Source: Limnohabitans sp. DM1
GTDB taxonomy: Bacteria > Pseudomonadota > Gammaproteobacteria > Burkholderiales > Burkholderiaceae_C
Length of the DNA stretch: 56,487 nucleotides
Direction: 5' to 3'
Assembly (NCBI RefSeq): GCF_001269385.1
Contig: NZ_CXOO01000050.1
Coordinates: 1-56,487 of the forward strand
Shown: positions 17,526 through 25,529 of the stretch, piece after piece
Layout: each line of letters opens with the position of its first letter
Numbering within the stretch: the stretch's first letter is position 1
Notes under the pieces: model-generated
What the model saw: the letters and a program-made list of their open reading frames with translations, nothing else
What the model was told of the DNA's origin: nothing
Databases searched by the model: none
Made by a program: the position numbers and the translations under genes

Positions 17526-17592
17526 TCTGACTGCGCTGCCTGGGGGAATTTGGGGTGGCCACGGGTGGGGGAATTTGGACTGGCCATCAGGG

Positions 17593-17746
17593 ATTTAAAG
17601 GCCGTTATCGTTCTTTTTCCATTGTCTGAAACATAGATGGCACCACCGGTGAGCTCGGAAATGCCCCTCAATGAAAAAGCAAACTTCGCCGACGTGGCGG
17701 GTCCATCAATTGATCTGGAGGTCGAGGTAGATAACTGACTACACAT
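17593..17746 (-). pseudogene. Unidentified coding remnant next to IS21 copy 1
   Basis: The leftward frame reads SIDGPATSAKFAFSLRGISE and ELTGGAIYVSDNGKRTI, which looks like genuine protein, and then runs into the IS21 end at 17592. No family is recognised. It is probably part of a gene cut by the insertion. Confidence 0.4.
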
Positions 17747-17807
17747 TTGGAACGTCCACTTTTGTTGGTGGCAGGCATCACTTTGGTGTCAAAACAAACG
17801 AACGTTT

Positions 17808-17836
17808 ACGGGGTGAGAAATCACCCCGTTTTTTTT
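17808..17836 (+). terminator. Rho-independent terminator used as intron target
   Basis: The stem is ACGGGGTGA / TCACCCCGT with a GAAA tetraloop, followed by eight T residues. No intact rightward gene precedes it. The group II intron begins 2-3 bp after the T run. Confidence 0.9.
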
Positions 17837-17838
17837 GG

Positions 17839-19720
17839 GTGCGCCCAGCATGGGCGCACACCTGCGGGTGCAAGTCCCGCTGCGAGCTGGTCACAGTGAG
17901 CAAAGTGAAGCGCAACTGCGTGAGGGTGACCGAGCGTGGGAAGGAAGCGTGGAGCGTAAATCGCGAGCCGATGAACAAGAACCGCATAGAAGGCGCTGCC
18001 AAGCAGGGCGAGCAGGCCCATTACTGCAAAGCTCTTGTGACCAAGGCGAAGTGGCGTAAATGCGGCGGTTGTGCGATGAAGGTGTGCGACCCTTACCTGG
18101 GGAGATCTCGCCTTGTTTCTGAAAGGAAGACGGCTTTGCCGGAGCGAGAAGTCAGCAGAGGTCGTAGTAGCTGCAAGCCGGGGCCGCTGAGGCCACAAGG
18201 CAAGAGCGAAGGACCGAACGAGAGTGAGTAACCGAGGACATGCAAAGCCACAAGGTCATGCGTCAGATGCCGGAGCGATCCGGGCGGGCACGAAGGCGGC
18301 ACGGTGAAGCCGGGCCAGACACTGCCAGCGACGAAACCCGAGGTACGTTGCATGAGCACCCGGATACAGGGTCGGCAAAGCAGATGGCAGGCACTGGTGG
18401 CCTGCTGGATGCGGCGCTGACAAGACAGAACCTGCAGGCGGCATGGAAGCGGGTCAAGGCCAACAAAGGTGCAGCCGGGGTGGACGGGCTCGATATCGAG
18501 CAAACCGCCCGTTTGCTGCAAACGAGCTGGCCGGACATTCGCCAAGCGCTGCTGGCAGGAAGCTACCGGCCCAGTCCGGTACGCAAGGTATTGATTCCCA
18601 AACCGGACGGCAGCCAGCGTGAGTTGGGCATCCCGACGGTCATAGATCGATTGATCCAGCAAGCACTGTTGCAAGTGCTGCAACCGCTGATCGACCCCAC
18701 CTTCAGCGAACACAGCCACGGGTTTCGACCGGGCAGGCGCGCGCACGATGCGGTCAAGGCCGCACGGGCGTTCGTCCAATCGGGCAAGCGCGTGGTGGTG
18801 GACGTGGACTTGGCCAAGTTCTTTGACCGAGTCAATCACGACATCCTGATCGACAGGCTCAAAAGGCGCATCGACGACGCTGGAGTCATCTGGCTGATTC
18901 GGGCGTATCTGAATGCTGGGATCATGGATGGCGGGGTGGTGGTCGATCGCCACTTGGGCACGCCGCAAGGCGGGCCACTCAGTCCGTTGCTGGCCAATGT
19001 GTTGCTTGACGAAGTGGACAAGGCGTTGGAGGCGCGGGGCTACTGCTTCGCGCGCTACGCCGACGACTGTAACGTCTACGTGGGCAGCATCAAGGCTGGA
19101 GAGCGGGTGATGTGCTACCTCAGAAAACTCTACACAGGCTTGAAGCTTCAAATCAACGAAGCCAAGAGCGCGGTGGCGAGCGCCTTCGGGCGCAAGTTCC
19201 TGGGATACGCGCTGTGGGTGGCCAAGGGCCGGGAAGTCAAATGCAAGGTGGCCGAAAAGCCGCTAGACAACTTCAAGGCTCGTATTCGGCAACTCACGCA
19301 CCGCTCGGGTGGGCGCAGCATGGCGCAAGTGGTGGAAAAGCTGAGGCCCTACGTGCTGGGCTGGAAGGCTTACTTCGGGATGTCGCAAACGCCCGGGGTC
19401 TGGCGAGAGCTGGACGAGTGGCTGCGCCATCGGCTGAGGGCCATTCAGCTCAGACACTGGAAGAGGCCCAAGACGATCTATCGGGAACTCAAGGCGCTCA
19501 GGGCATCGGAGGATGTGGCCAAGCAGGTGGCGGGCAACTGCCACAGGTGGTGGCGCAACAGTGACGGGGCCATCAAGCGCGTGTTGACCATTGCGTACTT
19601 TGACCGGCTGGGGGTGCCAAGGCTGTCCTGACCTCAAGCGCTCGAACCGCCCGGTGCGGACCCGCATGCCGGGTGGTGTGGCAGGGGTGCCTCCTACAAT
19701 GGAGGCCCCCTATGCCGATT
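17839..19720 (+). mobile_element. Group II intron with maturase, bacterial class C-like
   Basis: The 5' end is GTGCGCCCAGCATGGG, a standard group II start. The ribozyme region runs from 17839 to about 18235, with the maturase in domain IV. Domain V is the hairpin at 19646-19677 (ACCGCCCGG pairing with CCGGGTGGT). Domain VI follows (GTGCCTCC / GGAGGCCCC), ending near CCTATGCCGAT. The position directly behind a terminator stem-loop is the known habit of class C introns. The exact 3' end is uncertain by a base or two. Confidence 0.88.
18240..19631 (+). CDS. ltrA: Group II intron reverse transcriptase/maturase
   Basis: The protein has 463 residues. The reverse transcriptase domain runs from about residue 60 to 300, with RT motifs LIPKPDGSQRELGIPT, HGFRPGR, DVDLAKFFDRVNHD, GTPQGGPLSPLLANVLLDE and the catalytic FARYADDCNVYV. 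The GIIM maturase domain X follows (about 330-420: SMAQVVEKLRPYVLGWKAYF). No HNH endonuclease domain is present, as expected for class C introns. It splices the intron RNA and copies it into new sites. The ATG at 18240 extends N-terminally of the RT domain; a start at the Met in KQMAGTGG (18384) is possible. Confidence 0.93.
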   Translation: MQSHKVMRQMPERSGRARRRHGEAGPDTASDETRGTLHEHPDTGSAKQMAGTGGLLDAALTRQNLQAAWKRVKANKGAAGVDGLDIEQTARLLQTSWPDIRQALLAGSYRPSPVRKVLIPKPDGSQRELGIPTVIDRLIQQALLQVLQPLIDPTFSEHSHGFRPGRRAHDAVKAARAFVQSGKRVVVDVDLAKFFDRVNHDILIDRLKRRIDDAGVIWLIRAYLNAGIMDGGVVVDRHLGTPQGGPLSPLLANVLLDEVDKALEARGYCFARYADDCNVYVGSIKAGERVMCYLRKLYTGLKLQINEAKSAVASAFGRKFLGYALWVAKGREVKCKVAEKPLDNFKARIRQLTHRSGGRSMAQVVEKLRPYVLGWKAYFGMSQTPGVWRELDEWLRHRLRAIQLRHWKRPKTIYRELKALRASEDVAKQVAGNCHRWWRNSDGAIKRVLTIAYFDRLGVPRLS

Positions 19721-19729
19721 GCGCATTCA

Positions 19730-19761
19730 TCCGGAAAAAAGCCGCTAGACCTTTTTCCGGA
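19730..19761. promoter_or_regulatory. Inverted repeat before the resolvase remnant
   Basis: Perfect 10-bp arms TCCGGAAAAA and TTTTTCCGGA are separated by 12 bp, 21 bp upstream of the resolvase start. The place and symmetry fit a resolvase binding (res subsite) or autoregulatory site. It could also be the end of a lost element. Confidence 0.5.
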
Positions 19762-19782
19762 AAAGATCAGAATCCGGAGACC

Positions 19783-20064
19783 ATGCCTCAAGTTTTTGCC
19801 TATTTACGCGTCTCGACCGACGCCCAAGACGTTGCCAACCAGAAGCACTGCGTCGTGCGCTATTGCGTGGACAAGCGGCTGCTGGAGCCGGTGTTCATCG
19901 AGGACACCGCCAGCGGTAAGACGGACTGGCGCGCGCGACCACTGGGCAAGTTGATCGAGCGGGCGGGGCAGGGCGATGTGGTTGTTGTGTCGGAAGTCTC
20001 GCGCCTGGCGCGCAGCACGCTGCAGGTGCTGGAGATCGGCTCGGAGTGCATCGAGCCAGGGATA
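19783..20064 (+). pseudogene. Truncated serine recombinase (resolvase N-terminus)
   Basis: From ATG 19783 it reads a clear resolvase/invertase catalytic domain: VFAYLRVSTDAQD with the active serine, DTASGKTDWRARPLGKLIE and VVVSEVSRLARSTLQVLEI. After about 93 residues (ECIEPG) similarity ends and the frame runs antisense through the next gene. The DNA-binding C-terminus is missing, so it is probably inactive. Confidence 0.85.
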
Positions 20065-20072
20065 AGGCCTCC

Positions 20073-20558
20073 TCAGGCCGCCTTCTTAGTCTGGAAAGGC
20101 AACTGCAGTTCCTCCACGTCATACGTGAAATCGAGTGGCACCTGGATGGGCTTCTGCGCGGAGTCCTTCGCGTTGTAGACATCCACGTCGGTTTTTAGCT
20201 GATAACAATCCCCGACGATTTGCTGACGCCGCTGGGCGAAAGACCGTACGAAGTGGTCACGAGGCGCGCGCTCGTCGTCCATGTCTGCCCATAGCGACGT
20301 GGTCTTGTCTCCCTTCTTGGAGCGTACAGCGTGCATTGCGCGATATCGCTGTCCATTAGCGTCGGTTCGGTACTCCTCGCGAAATTGCTGTGCGATGTCT
20401 GCTGCAATGGCATCGACGACGGTACGGACGCTGGGCTTGTGAAGGCCGTTGCGGTACGCCCACTCAGCTACCGCGTGCGGGTCGAGTAAGCCATCGCCTC
20501 CGAATTCCGCTTGATAGCGCTCGATGTAAGACTTCACCTGATTAGCATATGCCGACAT
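20073..20558 (-). CDS. Unknown protein, third gene of the HigBA-like operon
   Basis: It has 161 residues from ATG 20558 (MSAYANQVKSYIER), 25 bp after the antitoxin stop. It is soluble, with helices in the first 60 residues (VAEWAYRNGLHKPSVRTVVDAI), which resembles a winged-helix or HTH arrangement. KGDKTTSLWADMDDE and AQRRQQIVGDCYQLK follow. The end (ELQLPFQTKKAA) abuts the resolvase remnant. It is probably co-transcribed with the toxin and antitoxin; function unknown. Confidence 0.7.
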   Translation of the reverse strand: MSAYANQVKSYIERYQAEFGGDGLLDPHAVAEWAYRNGLHKPSVRTVVDAIAADIAQQFREEYRTDANGQRYRAMHAVRSKKGDKTTSLWADMDDERAPRDHFVRSFAQRRQQIVGDCYQLKTDVDVYNAKDSAQKPIQVPLDFTYDVEELQLPFQTKKAA

Positions 20559-20583
20559 AGTAGTTTCCAGATCAATGTAATGA

Positions 20584-21702
20584 TTATTCAGTGAACGAGC
20601 CCCAGCCATCGGCGTCAGCCGACGACAGCACCAGCGATCGCACCTTGACTTGGTGCTTGCGCAAGAAGTCGTGACGACCCATCTTGCGCTGGAGCTGGCC
20701 GACCACCAATCCCGGATGCACATAGATTCGTTGTGCAAATCGAAGCACCTTCTCTTCGGAGAAATAGGGCTGTACGCGAGCAATGAAGTTCTCTAGTTCG
20801 GCAGAAGGCACGCAAAACTCTGCACCTGCCTTGTTGGCAAGTCGCTCGCATTCAGGCAGTTCCACTCGGTCTTCGCCCACGTCGGTGTCGATGACCGCTT
20901 CGTTGTTGGCCTTCCCGTCCTCACGTAGCACGTGCTCAATCTCGTGCCTTAGGACAAACCAGAAGTTATCGATCCGGTCGAAGCGCAACGTCATGCCTAT
21001 GACCGGCTTGTTATCATCAAGCCAGAAGCAGGCACCATCCATCTTAGAACCAGCCATAGGTTCCACTAGCACAAAGCGAACACCGGCCTCAGCCAGAATG
21101 CGAGGCACATGGCGCACCTCCTCTGGCGACAGGATTAGTGGCTTGAGATTTTCAAGCGCTGCCAGAAGATTTGAGCGTGAATAGGAAGGCACTACCTGCT
21201 GTGTCGCCATTGCCTTCACACGAAACAACCAGGCCAACTGCAGGGGTGTAACATCCAGAGTAGCGTGGGTCTTCTTGGCACTGTGGCAGAGCTCAGGTTC
21301 AGCCAAAACGTTCGGGATGGAAAAGAAGTCGCAAAAGCGCTGCTCCATTACGTCGATGTTCTCGCTGGCTCGGACCCATCCGCGGCGGAGCATTTCTCGC
21401 ACAGGGAACTTCTCATAAAGCCGAGCCTTGCGCGCGACTTTGTCGTTAGGAAGATTTACCTTGGAAAGCTGATATTGGCTCTCCAGGTTCATCCAATAGT
21501 CGGGGGACATGCCAAAGGCATCAGCCAAACCCTTTGCGGTTTCGGGTGTTATGGCGCGCTTCCCAGCGATGATCTCGCTAACAAGGCGGGGTGGTCGATC
21601 AAGAATATCGGCCAATTCCTGCTGGCTCCATTCCCTTGCTTCCAGCTCCTCCCGCAGGAACTCTCCTGGTGGGAATACTTCTGCAGGCACGCGTGCGTTC
21701 AT
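20584..21702 (-). CDS. HigA-type antitoxin fused to an ImmA/IrrE metallopeptidase domain
   Basis: The protein has 372 residues. Residues 12-75 are a HigA/VapI-type HTH (PPGEFLREELEAREWSQQEL, LVSEIIAGKRAITPETAKGLA). The middle and C-terminal part is an ImmA/IrrE-like peptidase with H253-E-x-x-H257 (LRHEIEHVLR). It starts 14 bp after the HigB-like toxin stop, in the toxin-first order typical of higBA. As an antitoxin it should bind the toxin and the perfect palindrome at 22050-22078. The added peptidase is unusual for a simple HigA (about 100 residues) and may couple proteolysis to toxin release. Confidence 0.85.
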   Translation of the reverse strand: MNARVPAEVFPPGEFLREELEAREWSQQELADILDRPPRLVSEIIAGKRAITPETAKGLADAFGMSPDYWMNLESQYQLSKVNLPNDKVARKARLYEKFPVREMLRRGWVRASENIDVMEQRFCDFFSIPNVLAEPELCHSAKKTHATLDVTPLQLAWLFRVKAMATQQVVPSYSRSNLLAALENLKPLILSPEEVRHVPRILAEAGVRFVLVEPMAGSKMDGACFWLDDNKPVIGMTLRFDRIDNFWFVLRHEIEHVLREDGKANNEAVIDTDVGEDRVELPECERLANKAGAEFCVPSAELENFIARVQPYFSEEKVLRFAQRIYVHPGLVVGQLQRKMGRHDFLRKHQVKVRSLVLSSADADGWGSFTE

Positions 21703-21716
21703 GGTCTCTCCAATTT

Positions 21717-22013
21717 CTAGTGATAGTCGACTATTTCAATAATGCCGATGACTTTGCATGGGTGATCGCCTCGAATCTGAAAAATCAACCTCCATTGCAA
21801 ATTCAGCCGTATTGAATGTTGTCCTTCTCTGTTTCCCTTGAGTTTTTCAAAGTTCAGCGACCTCACTGACAGAAAGTCGCGCTCATCCCTGAATGCGCGG
21901 ATCTGCTGCATGCGTTTTCGATAGGCACGTACGACCTCCTGTGAGTGCCCAGCGTTGTATTGGGCATCGGTCTCAAGTCGATCAAGGTCGTAATCGTCAA
22001 ACTCAACGTTCAT
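21717..22013 (-). CDS. HigB/RelE-family toxin
   Basis: It has 98 residues, the normal size for HigB mRNA interferases. Recognisable segments are RKRMQQIRAFRDERDFLSV, LKGNREGQHSIRLNLQWRLI and the C-terminal strand with VIGIIEIVDYH, matching the ribosome-dependent RNase fold. It is the first gene of a three-gene operon. Promoter spacing places the transcription start at or beside its ATG, so translation may be leaderless. Confidence 0.88.
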   Translation of the reverse strand: MNVEFDDYDLDRLETDAQYNAGHSQEVVRAYRKRMQQIRAFRDERDFLSVRSLNFEKLKGNREGQHSIRLNLQWRLIFQIRGDHPCKVIGIIEIVDYH

Positions 22014-22019
22014 GCGTTA

Positions 22020-22048
22020 AGTTTAGGTCAACCGCCAGATCATGTCAA
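22020..22048 (-). promoter_or_regulatory. Strong sigma-70 promoter of the toxin-antitoxin operon
   Basis: On the minus strand a consensus TTGACA (22043-22048) and TAAACT (22020-22025) are separated by exactly 17 bp. The expected start point is at about 22013, which is the A of the toxin ATG. Confidence 0.8.
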
Positions 22049-22049
22049 C

Positions 22050-22078
22050 ACCTTCTTTACACCTGGTGTAAAGAAGGT
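22050..22078. promoter_or_regulatory. Perfect 29-bp palindrome, operator of the toxin-antitoxin operon
   Basis: The arms ACCTTCTTTACACC and GGTGTAAAGAAGGT are fully complementary around a single central T. The site sits just upstream of the -35 box. HigA-type antitoxins bind such palindromes, so this is the expected autoregulatory site. Confidence 0.85.
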
Positions 22079-22101
22079 AGTTTTCTACATGAGGATGGGC
22101 T

Positions 22102-22215
22102 TTACAGCCTTGTTCTAGACTTCATAGCCACAACGCTACCTCTCTTAAATGCGTGGGACAGCTCTTGCGCCCCAGCGTCTCCGTAATAGTCGAGGGCGTG
22201 GACTACCTCTATCAC
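22102..22215 (-). CDS. Micro-ORF coupled to the integrase (copy 2)
   Basis: It has 37 codons with a GTG start whose GTGA overlaps the integrase stop. The sequence begins VIEVVHALDYYGDAGAQELS and ends VVAMKSRTRL. The first 30 codons are conserved in copy 1 at 14659-14808. It could be a small accessory peptide, or the start of a gene cut where the element recombined. Confidence 0.4.
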   Translation of the reverse strand: MIEVVHALDYYGDAGAQELSHAFKRGSVVAMKSRTRL

Positions 22216-22392
22216 AGCCCCACCTTCTCAAATAGCCTCTTTAGCCTGTCTTTACTCTTTTCACTGAGTTCATCACTCTTATCAAATTCCTCCAGGCTCA
22301 TCCTCTGTATTGGCCCCTCCTCTTTCTCCAACACCAACACAATCTCCAGCTCTGACTTTTCTTCAGTGCTCAACTTTCTGTATTCACCAGAC
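22126..22392. repeat. Direct repeat, copy 2 (integrase 3' end and flank)
   Basis: It matches 14719-14984 in the same orientation and lies 7.4 kb away. The match ends inside the micro-ORF on one side and at the IS21 insertion point on the other. Confidence 0.85.
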
Positions 22393-23456
22393 GGACCAGG
22401 TGTGATCGTTGGCCACGCATGGACATGGCACACATCTTCTTCGCTCACAACAAACGTGCCCACACGCTCTCCAATACCGGTCTTTTTCTCGGGCATGTTC
22501 CTGAACGTCCCATAGTACGCACCAAGCACCGACACTCGACCGTGGCCCATCCTGTTCGACACAGCCAGGGTGATTTCCTCACGCGCCTTTTTCGTCATCT
22601 GCTTTTTGTCACCTCCCAGAGACGGAGGGATCAGACCCATCAGCATCGCCTGGTTCTCAGCAAATTCAGCGCGCAGGCCGTGCCCAGTCACACCCGACTC
22701 GTACTTGGTTGCCCCGATCGCCTGCATGTACTTGTAGTATCGGTTTTCGTTTTGCTTCAGGGTCCTGTTCGGCCACCCCAGCGTCTCCCCTCTTTTCACC
22801 TCTTTTTTCACCTGATCGAGAACCTGACGCTGGAATTGTCCATAGGTGCCCTCCAGCGGGATTGTCCTGTGACGCCCGTTCTTGGCCACCGATCCGTCGA
22901 TTGACAGGTGCTCATTTTTGTCCGCAAGCCAGGGCTTGATCCTCAGCATCTCTTTTTTGCGTAGTCCGAAGGCCAACCCCATCAGCAACATGCAATGGAA
23001 ACGAGAATCAATCAGCCTAGCCCTATCGATCCACACCTTTACGTCAAGTCCATTCCCCGACCAGCTCTTTGTTTCATCCGTGTATGTCTGGACTTTCAGG
23101 CTGGATTCATCTACTCCTTCGAGGTAGTTAATCACCCCGCCTTCTCTCACCATCCCATTTTTCCCAAGCCAGTTATTCACAAAGATTTTCAGGCGTGAGT
23201 ATTGGTTCTGCATCGTCTTATTTGACAGCCCATCACCGTGCCAAGATTTAACAATGGCCTCGATGTGCTTCGGGTTGATCGACTCTATGTTCTCTATCAA
23301 ATAACCAAGACGATGCAGGCGCCGACAGGTCTCGTGCATTACTTCTTTTGAATAGCCACGAGTCCTCAACGACGCAACTTTGCCGTCTGCCCTTCTCCAT
23401 GCGTGCTTTTCCAATACCACATCTACCGTCTCAATTAATCGATCAGTCTTATTCAT
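22212..23456 (-). CDS. Tyrosine recombinase (integrase domain-containing)
   Basis: The start is ATG 23456 (MNKTDRLIETVDVV), 414 residues; the longer frame upstream looks non-coding. The N-terminal SAM-like domain (VASLRTRGYSKEVMHETCRR) resembles the phage integrase N-terminal family often seen in marine and plasmid elements. The catalytic domain shows LGLAFGLRKKEML (first Arg), GHGLRAEFAENQ (H-x-x-R) and MGHGRVSVLGAYYGT (His and the Tyr nucleophile). It integrates and excises a genomic island. The gene's 3' end is the duplicated segment, as expected if the attachment site lies just behind it. Confidence 0.88.
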   Translation of the reverse strand: MNKTDRLIETVDVVLEKHAWRRADGKVASLRTRGYSKEVMHETCRRLHRLGYLIENIESINPKHIEAIVKSWHGDGLSNKTMQNQYSRLKIFVNNWLGKNGMVREGGVINYLEGVDESSLKVQTYTDETKSWSGNGLDVKVWIDRARLIDSRFHCMLLMGLAFGLRKKEMLRIKPWLADKNEHLSIDGSVAKNGRHRTIPLEGTYGQFQRQVLDQVKKEVKRGETLGWPNRTLKQNENRYYKYMQAIGATKYESGVTGHGLRAEFAENQAMLMGLIPPSLGGDKKQMTKKAREEITLAVSNRMGHGRVSVLGAYYGTFRNMPEKKTGIGERVGTFVVSEEDVCHVHAWPTITPGPSGEYRKLSTEEKSELEIVLVLEKEEGPIQRMSLEEFDKSDELSEKSKDRLKRLFEKVGL

Positions 23457-24651
23457 AACCCAACACCACACAAAAAATAATCGCCGCACCCAACTTAAAG
23501 AAATGTTTTTTGGTGATTTTCGGCAGTGCGTTTGCCTACTTTCACCCCCCATCCTCGCAGGTAGGGGTTGGTCAAATCTTTCGACTCGACTCTCGGACCG
23601 TTTCGTGTCCCATCCGTGCTGATCCCCACCATTTCGGCAGGTTCGGGTGCTCAGCATGCACCCCAATTTCTAATTCTTACCCGCCACACAACACCATTTT
23701 TTGATGCGCGTATGCAGTGGATCGTCGTGCCAGATACCCCCGCCCACAAGTGACAAGTCCTCTCCAACACCTGGGTCCCGCACCCAGTTCAATCCGCCTT
23801 CGGTTACTTTTTCATTCAGTACGGCAATGTGCTTCAACACACCACCAAAAAAACTAATTTCACATAGAAGTAAGACGCTCTGTACACCCTCTGTTACTAC
23901 CAAAAACAACCTAAGTCATTGTCAGCATTCAACAAAAGCGCAGAAAATACGTACTCTGTATTGCTCTTGTGTTGAGCAAATGCGTTAAAAAAAGGCCGAA
24001 AGGCCAACTTGAGTACCGCTCAAACCCGCGCAATGGGGTGAGCTTTTAGCTTTGGTGATGCGCCCATGAAGATGAGGCATCGGGTTCTGTTCTTTCCCGA
24101 ATTCGGGTCATAAAACCGGTTCCACTAAAGCATGTGGATGGCTCATTGTAGCAGCCGAACTTGCAGGCGAACAACTTGAGTTTTTTAACGTGGCTGTGGC
24201 TTTCGGTTGGCCATGGTGCCAATCACCTTTGGATGTGGCTGCGCAATGCCGATCGCGAGGAAATACTGGGCGACAAAAAACACCAGGTAATTAGTTTCCA
24301 TTGACCCTGGAAACTAAATTTTTATGCAATTTTGGAACTCGACAAATCTGACCCAAAGCGCAATTGACCAAAATAGTCCAACAATAGGCTGAAAAAGGCG
24401 ATCTACAGGCTTACAATGGCGACGCAAGGCCTTCTTGACAAAAATTCAGCCCCAAGAAGCCCAACAGTTGGCTCATAAGGGCGAGAGTCAGGCTGGAAAA
24501 GGCGACTCGGCTGAAATGGCTTGAAATTTACAGGCCCAAAAAGCCTACTAACCGCCTTTTAAAGTCGAACCGCCCTTCTGAGGCGATTGACGGGCCAATG
24601 CAGCCTACTATTTGGCCAAAAAAGTCTATTTGCTTCAACCAGGGAGAGTAT
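23457..24651. other. 1.2-kb region with no firm gene
   Basis: It separates the integrase from the next rightward gene. A leftward 79-codon frame at 23670-23909 (TTG start, GGLNWVRDPGVGEDLS, GGGIWHDDPLHTR) looks protein-like but has no ribosome site. The part 24310-24640 is A/T rich and carries AGGCTG(A/G)AAAAGGCGA twice (about 24389 and 24492) with many GGC/GCC words, which could fold as a structured leader. No tRNA is seen. Confidence 0.5.
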
Positions 24652-25146
24652 ATGTCAATCAGAATTCGTTTTTTTATTAGCAGTGATGACTTGCTTTTGC
24701 CGAATATTTTCGATGCCATCAATGAATTGGATTCCCCAATGCTGGTGACAAAACTAATCATGGAGACACTTATCCTTAAAAGTTTTGTCGCTGTGCCAAA
24801 TTCAGGTAGGACGCTGCAAAAAGGGAAAAAGTCAATCCAAATTGAATTGCGCATCAATGAGTTCAGCCCTTGCCTCACTGATTTGTACGAAAGTCTTTTG
24901 AAGATTGAATTCCACTCCGAACAAGTTTTGCATATCAAAAAACTGTTGGCCGAGTATTCGCAGCCCAAAGGTTTGCCAGCCTCCCCTCAAATCATCCAAC
25001 CTTCGCAAGAGGATTCGACACCCAAAATCATCGACCCCACTGTAAATTCATCCAACGCGCCCGCTGCCGTTCAGCCACTCTCGGATGCTCAAAATGCAGT
25101 TAGCAGAAGCATCAAGGCGGCGAAGGCACTCTTTGACAGCTTATAA
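24652..25146 (+). CDS. Hypothetical protein
   Basis: The start is ATG 24652 behind a good AGGGAGAG ribosome site, giving 164 residues. The first 105 residues are a compact alpha/beta domain (SIRIRFFISSDDLLLPNIFD, VTKLIMETLILKSFVA, KSIQIELRINEFSP). A Pro/Ser/Gln-rich linker follows, then an Ala-rich C-terminal helix (SRSIKAAKALFDSL). No signal peptide or membrane segment is seen. I do not recognise the family. Codon use is A/T richer than the neighbours, in line with recent transfer. Confidence 0.7.
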   Translation: MSIRIRFFISSDDLLLPNIFDAINELDSPMLVTKLIMETLILKSFVAVPNSGRTLQKGKKSIQIELRINEFSPCLTDLYESLLKIEFHSEQVLHIKKLLAEYSQPKGLPASPQIIQPSQEDSTPKIIDPTVNSSNAPAAVQPLSDAQNAVSRSIKAAKALFDSL

Positions 25147-25149
25147 AGG

Positions 25150-25260
25150 TTTCACCCAATGTCTTCACCTTGATGTGCTCGCAGTTGCAAGTCTGTCTTG
25201 ACTTCCAGCGGACCGGGTTTCTGCACTTGGCTGCAGTGTTTTTCAATAAAGTTGTCCGCT
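25150..25260 (-). pseudogene. Second copy of an IS3 transposase C-terminus
   Basis: The leftward translation AAKCRNPVRWKSRQTCNCEH repeats the motif in the adjacent fragment (AAKCSKPGRWKSRQTRNLEH). It is a degenerate duplicate of the last 30-40 residues of an IS3-type OrfB. Confidence 0.65.
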
Positions 25261-25529
25261 TTTCTATACGGCTATCGCCACTTTTTCTGGCGACCTCACA
25301 TACTCCCTTGGCGGGTTCAGCCACACCTCCTTGATGTGCTCCAAGTTGCGCGTCTGCCTTGACTTCCAGCGGCCCGGCTTGCTGCACTTGGCTGCCTCAT
25401 AAACTTCCTTGCGCTTTTCCAAAATCTCTTTGTCTTGGCCCGCATGTCTTTGCCCTGGCGTCACAAACTGAATCCCACTGTGCTGATGCTGCGTGTTGTA
25501 CCAAGTCACGAATGCGTGCACCCACGCAC

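Larger units (their letters stand above)
14985..17592 (+). mobile_element. IS21-family insertion sequence 1 (istA-istB)
   Basis: The ends are CCCTGATGGCCA on the left and TGGCCATCAGGG on the right. Inside each end a second similar copy follows about 28 bp further in (left TTATGGCCACC, right GGGGTGGCCAC). The shared internal word is AAATTCCCCCAC. Multiple terminal repeats are the IS21 hallmark. The element carries overlapping istA and istB. No target duplication flanks it, so it was probably involved in a deletion or recombination. Confidence 0.88.

Noticed and set aside
18093..19151. Leftward open frame of 352 codons
   Set aside because: Antisense shadow of the intron maturase.
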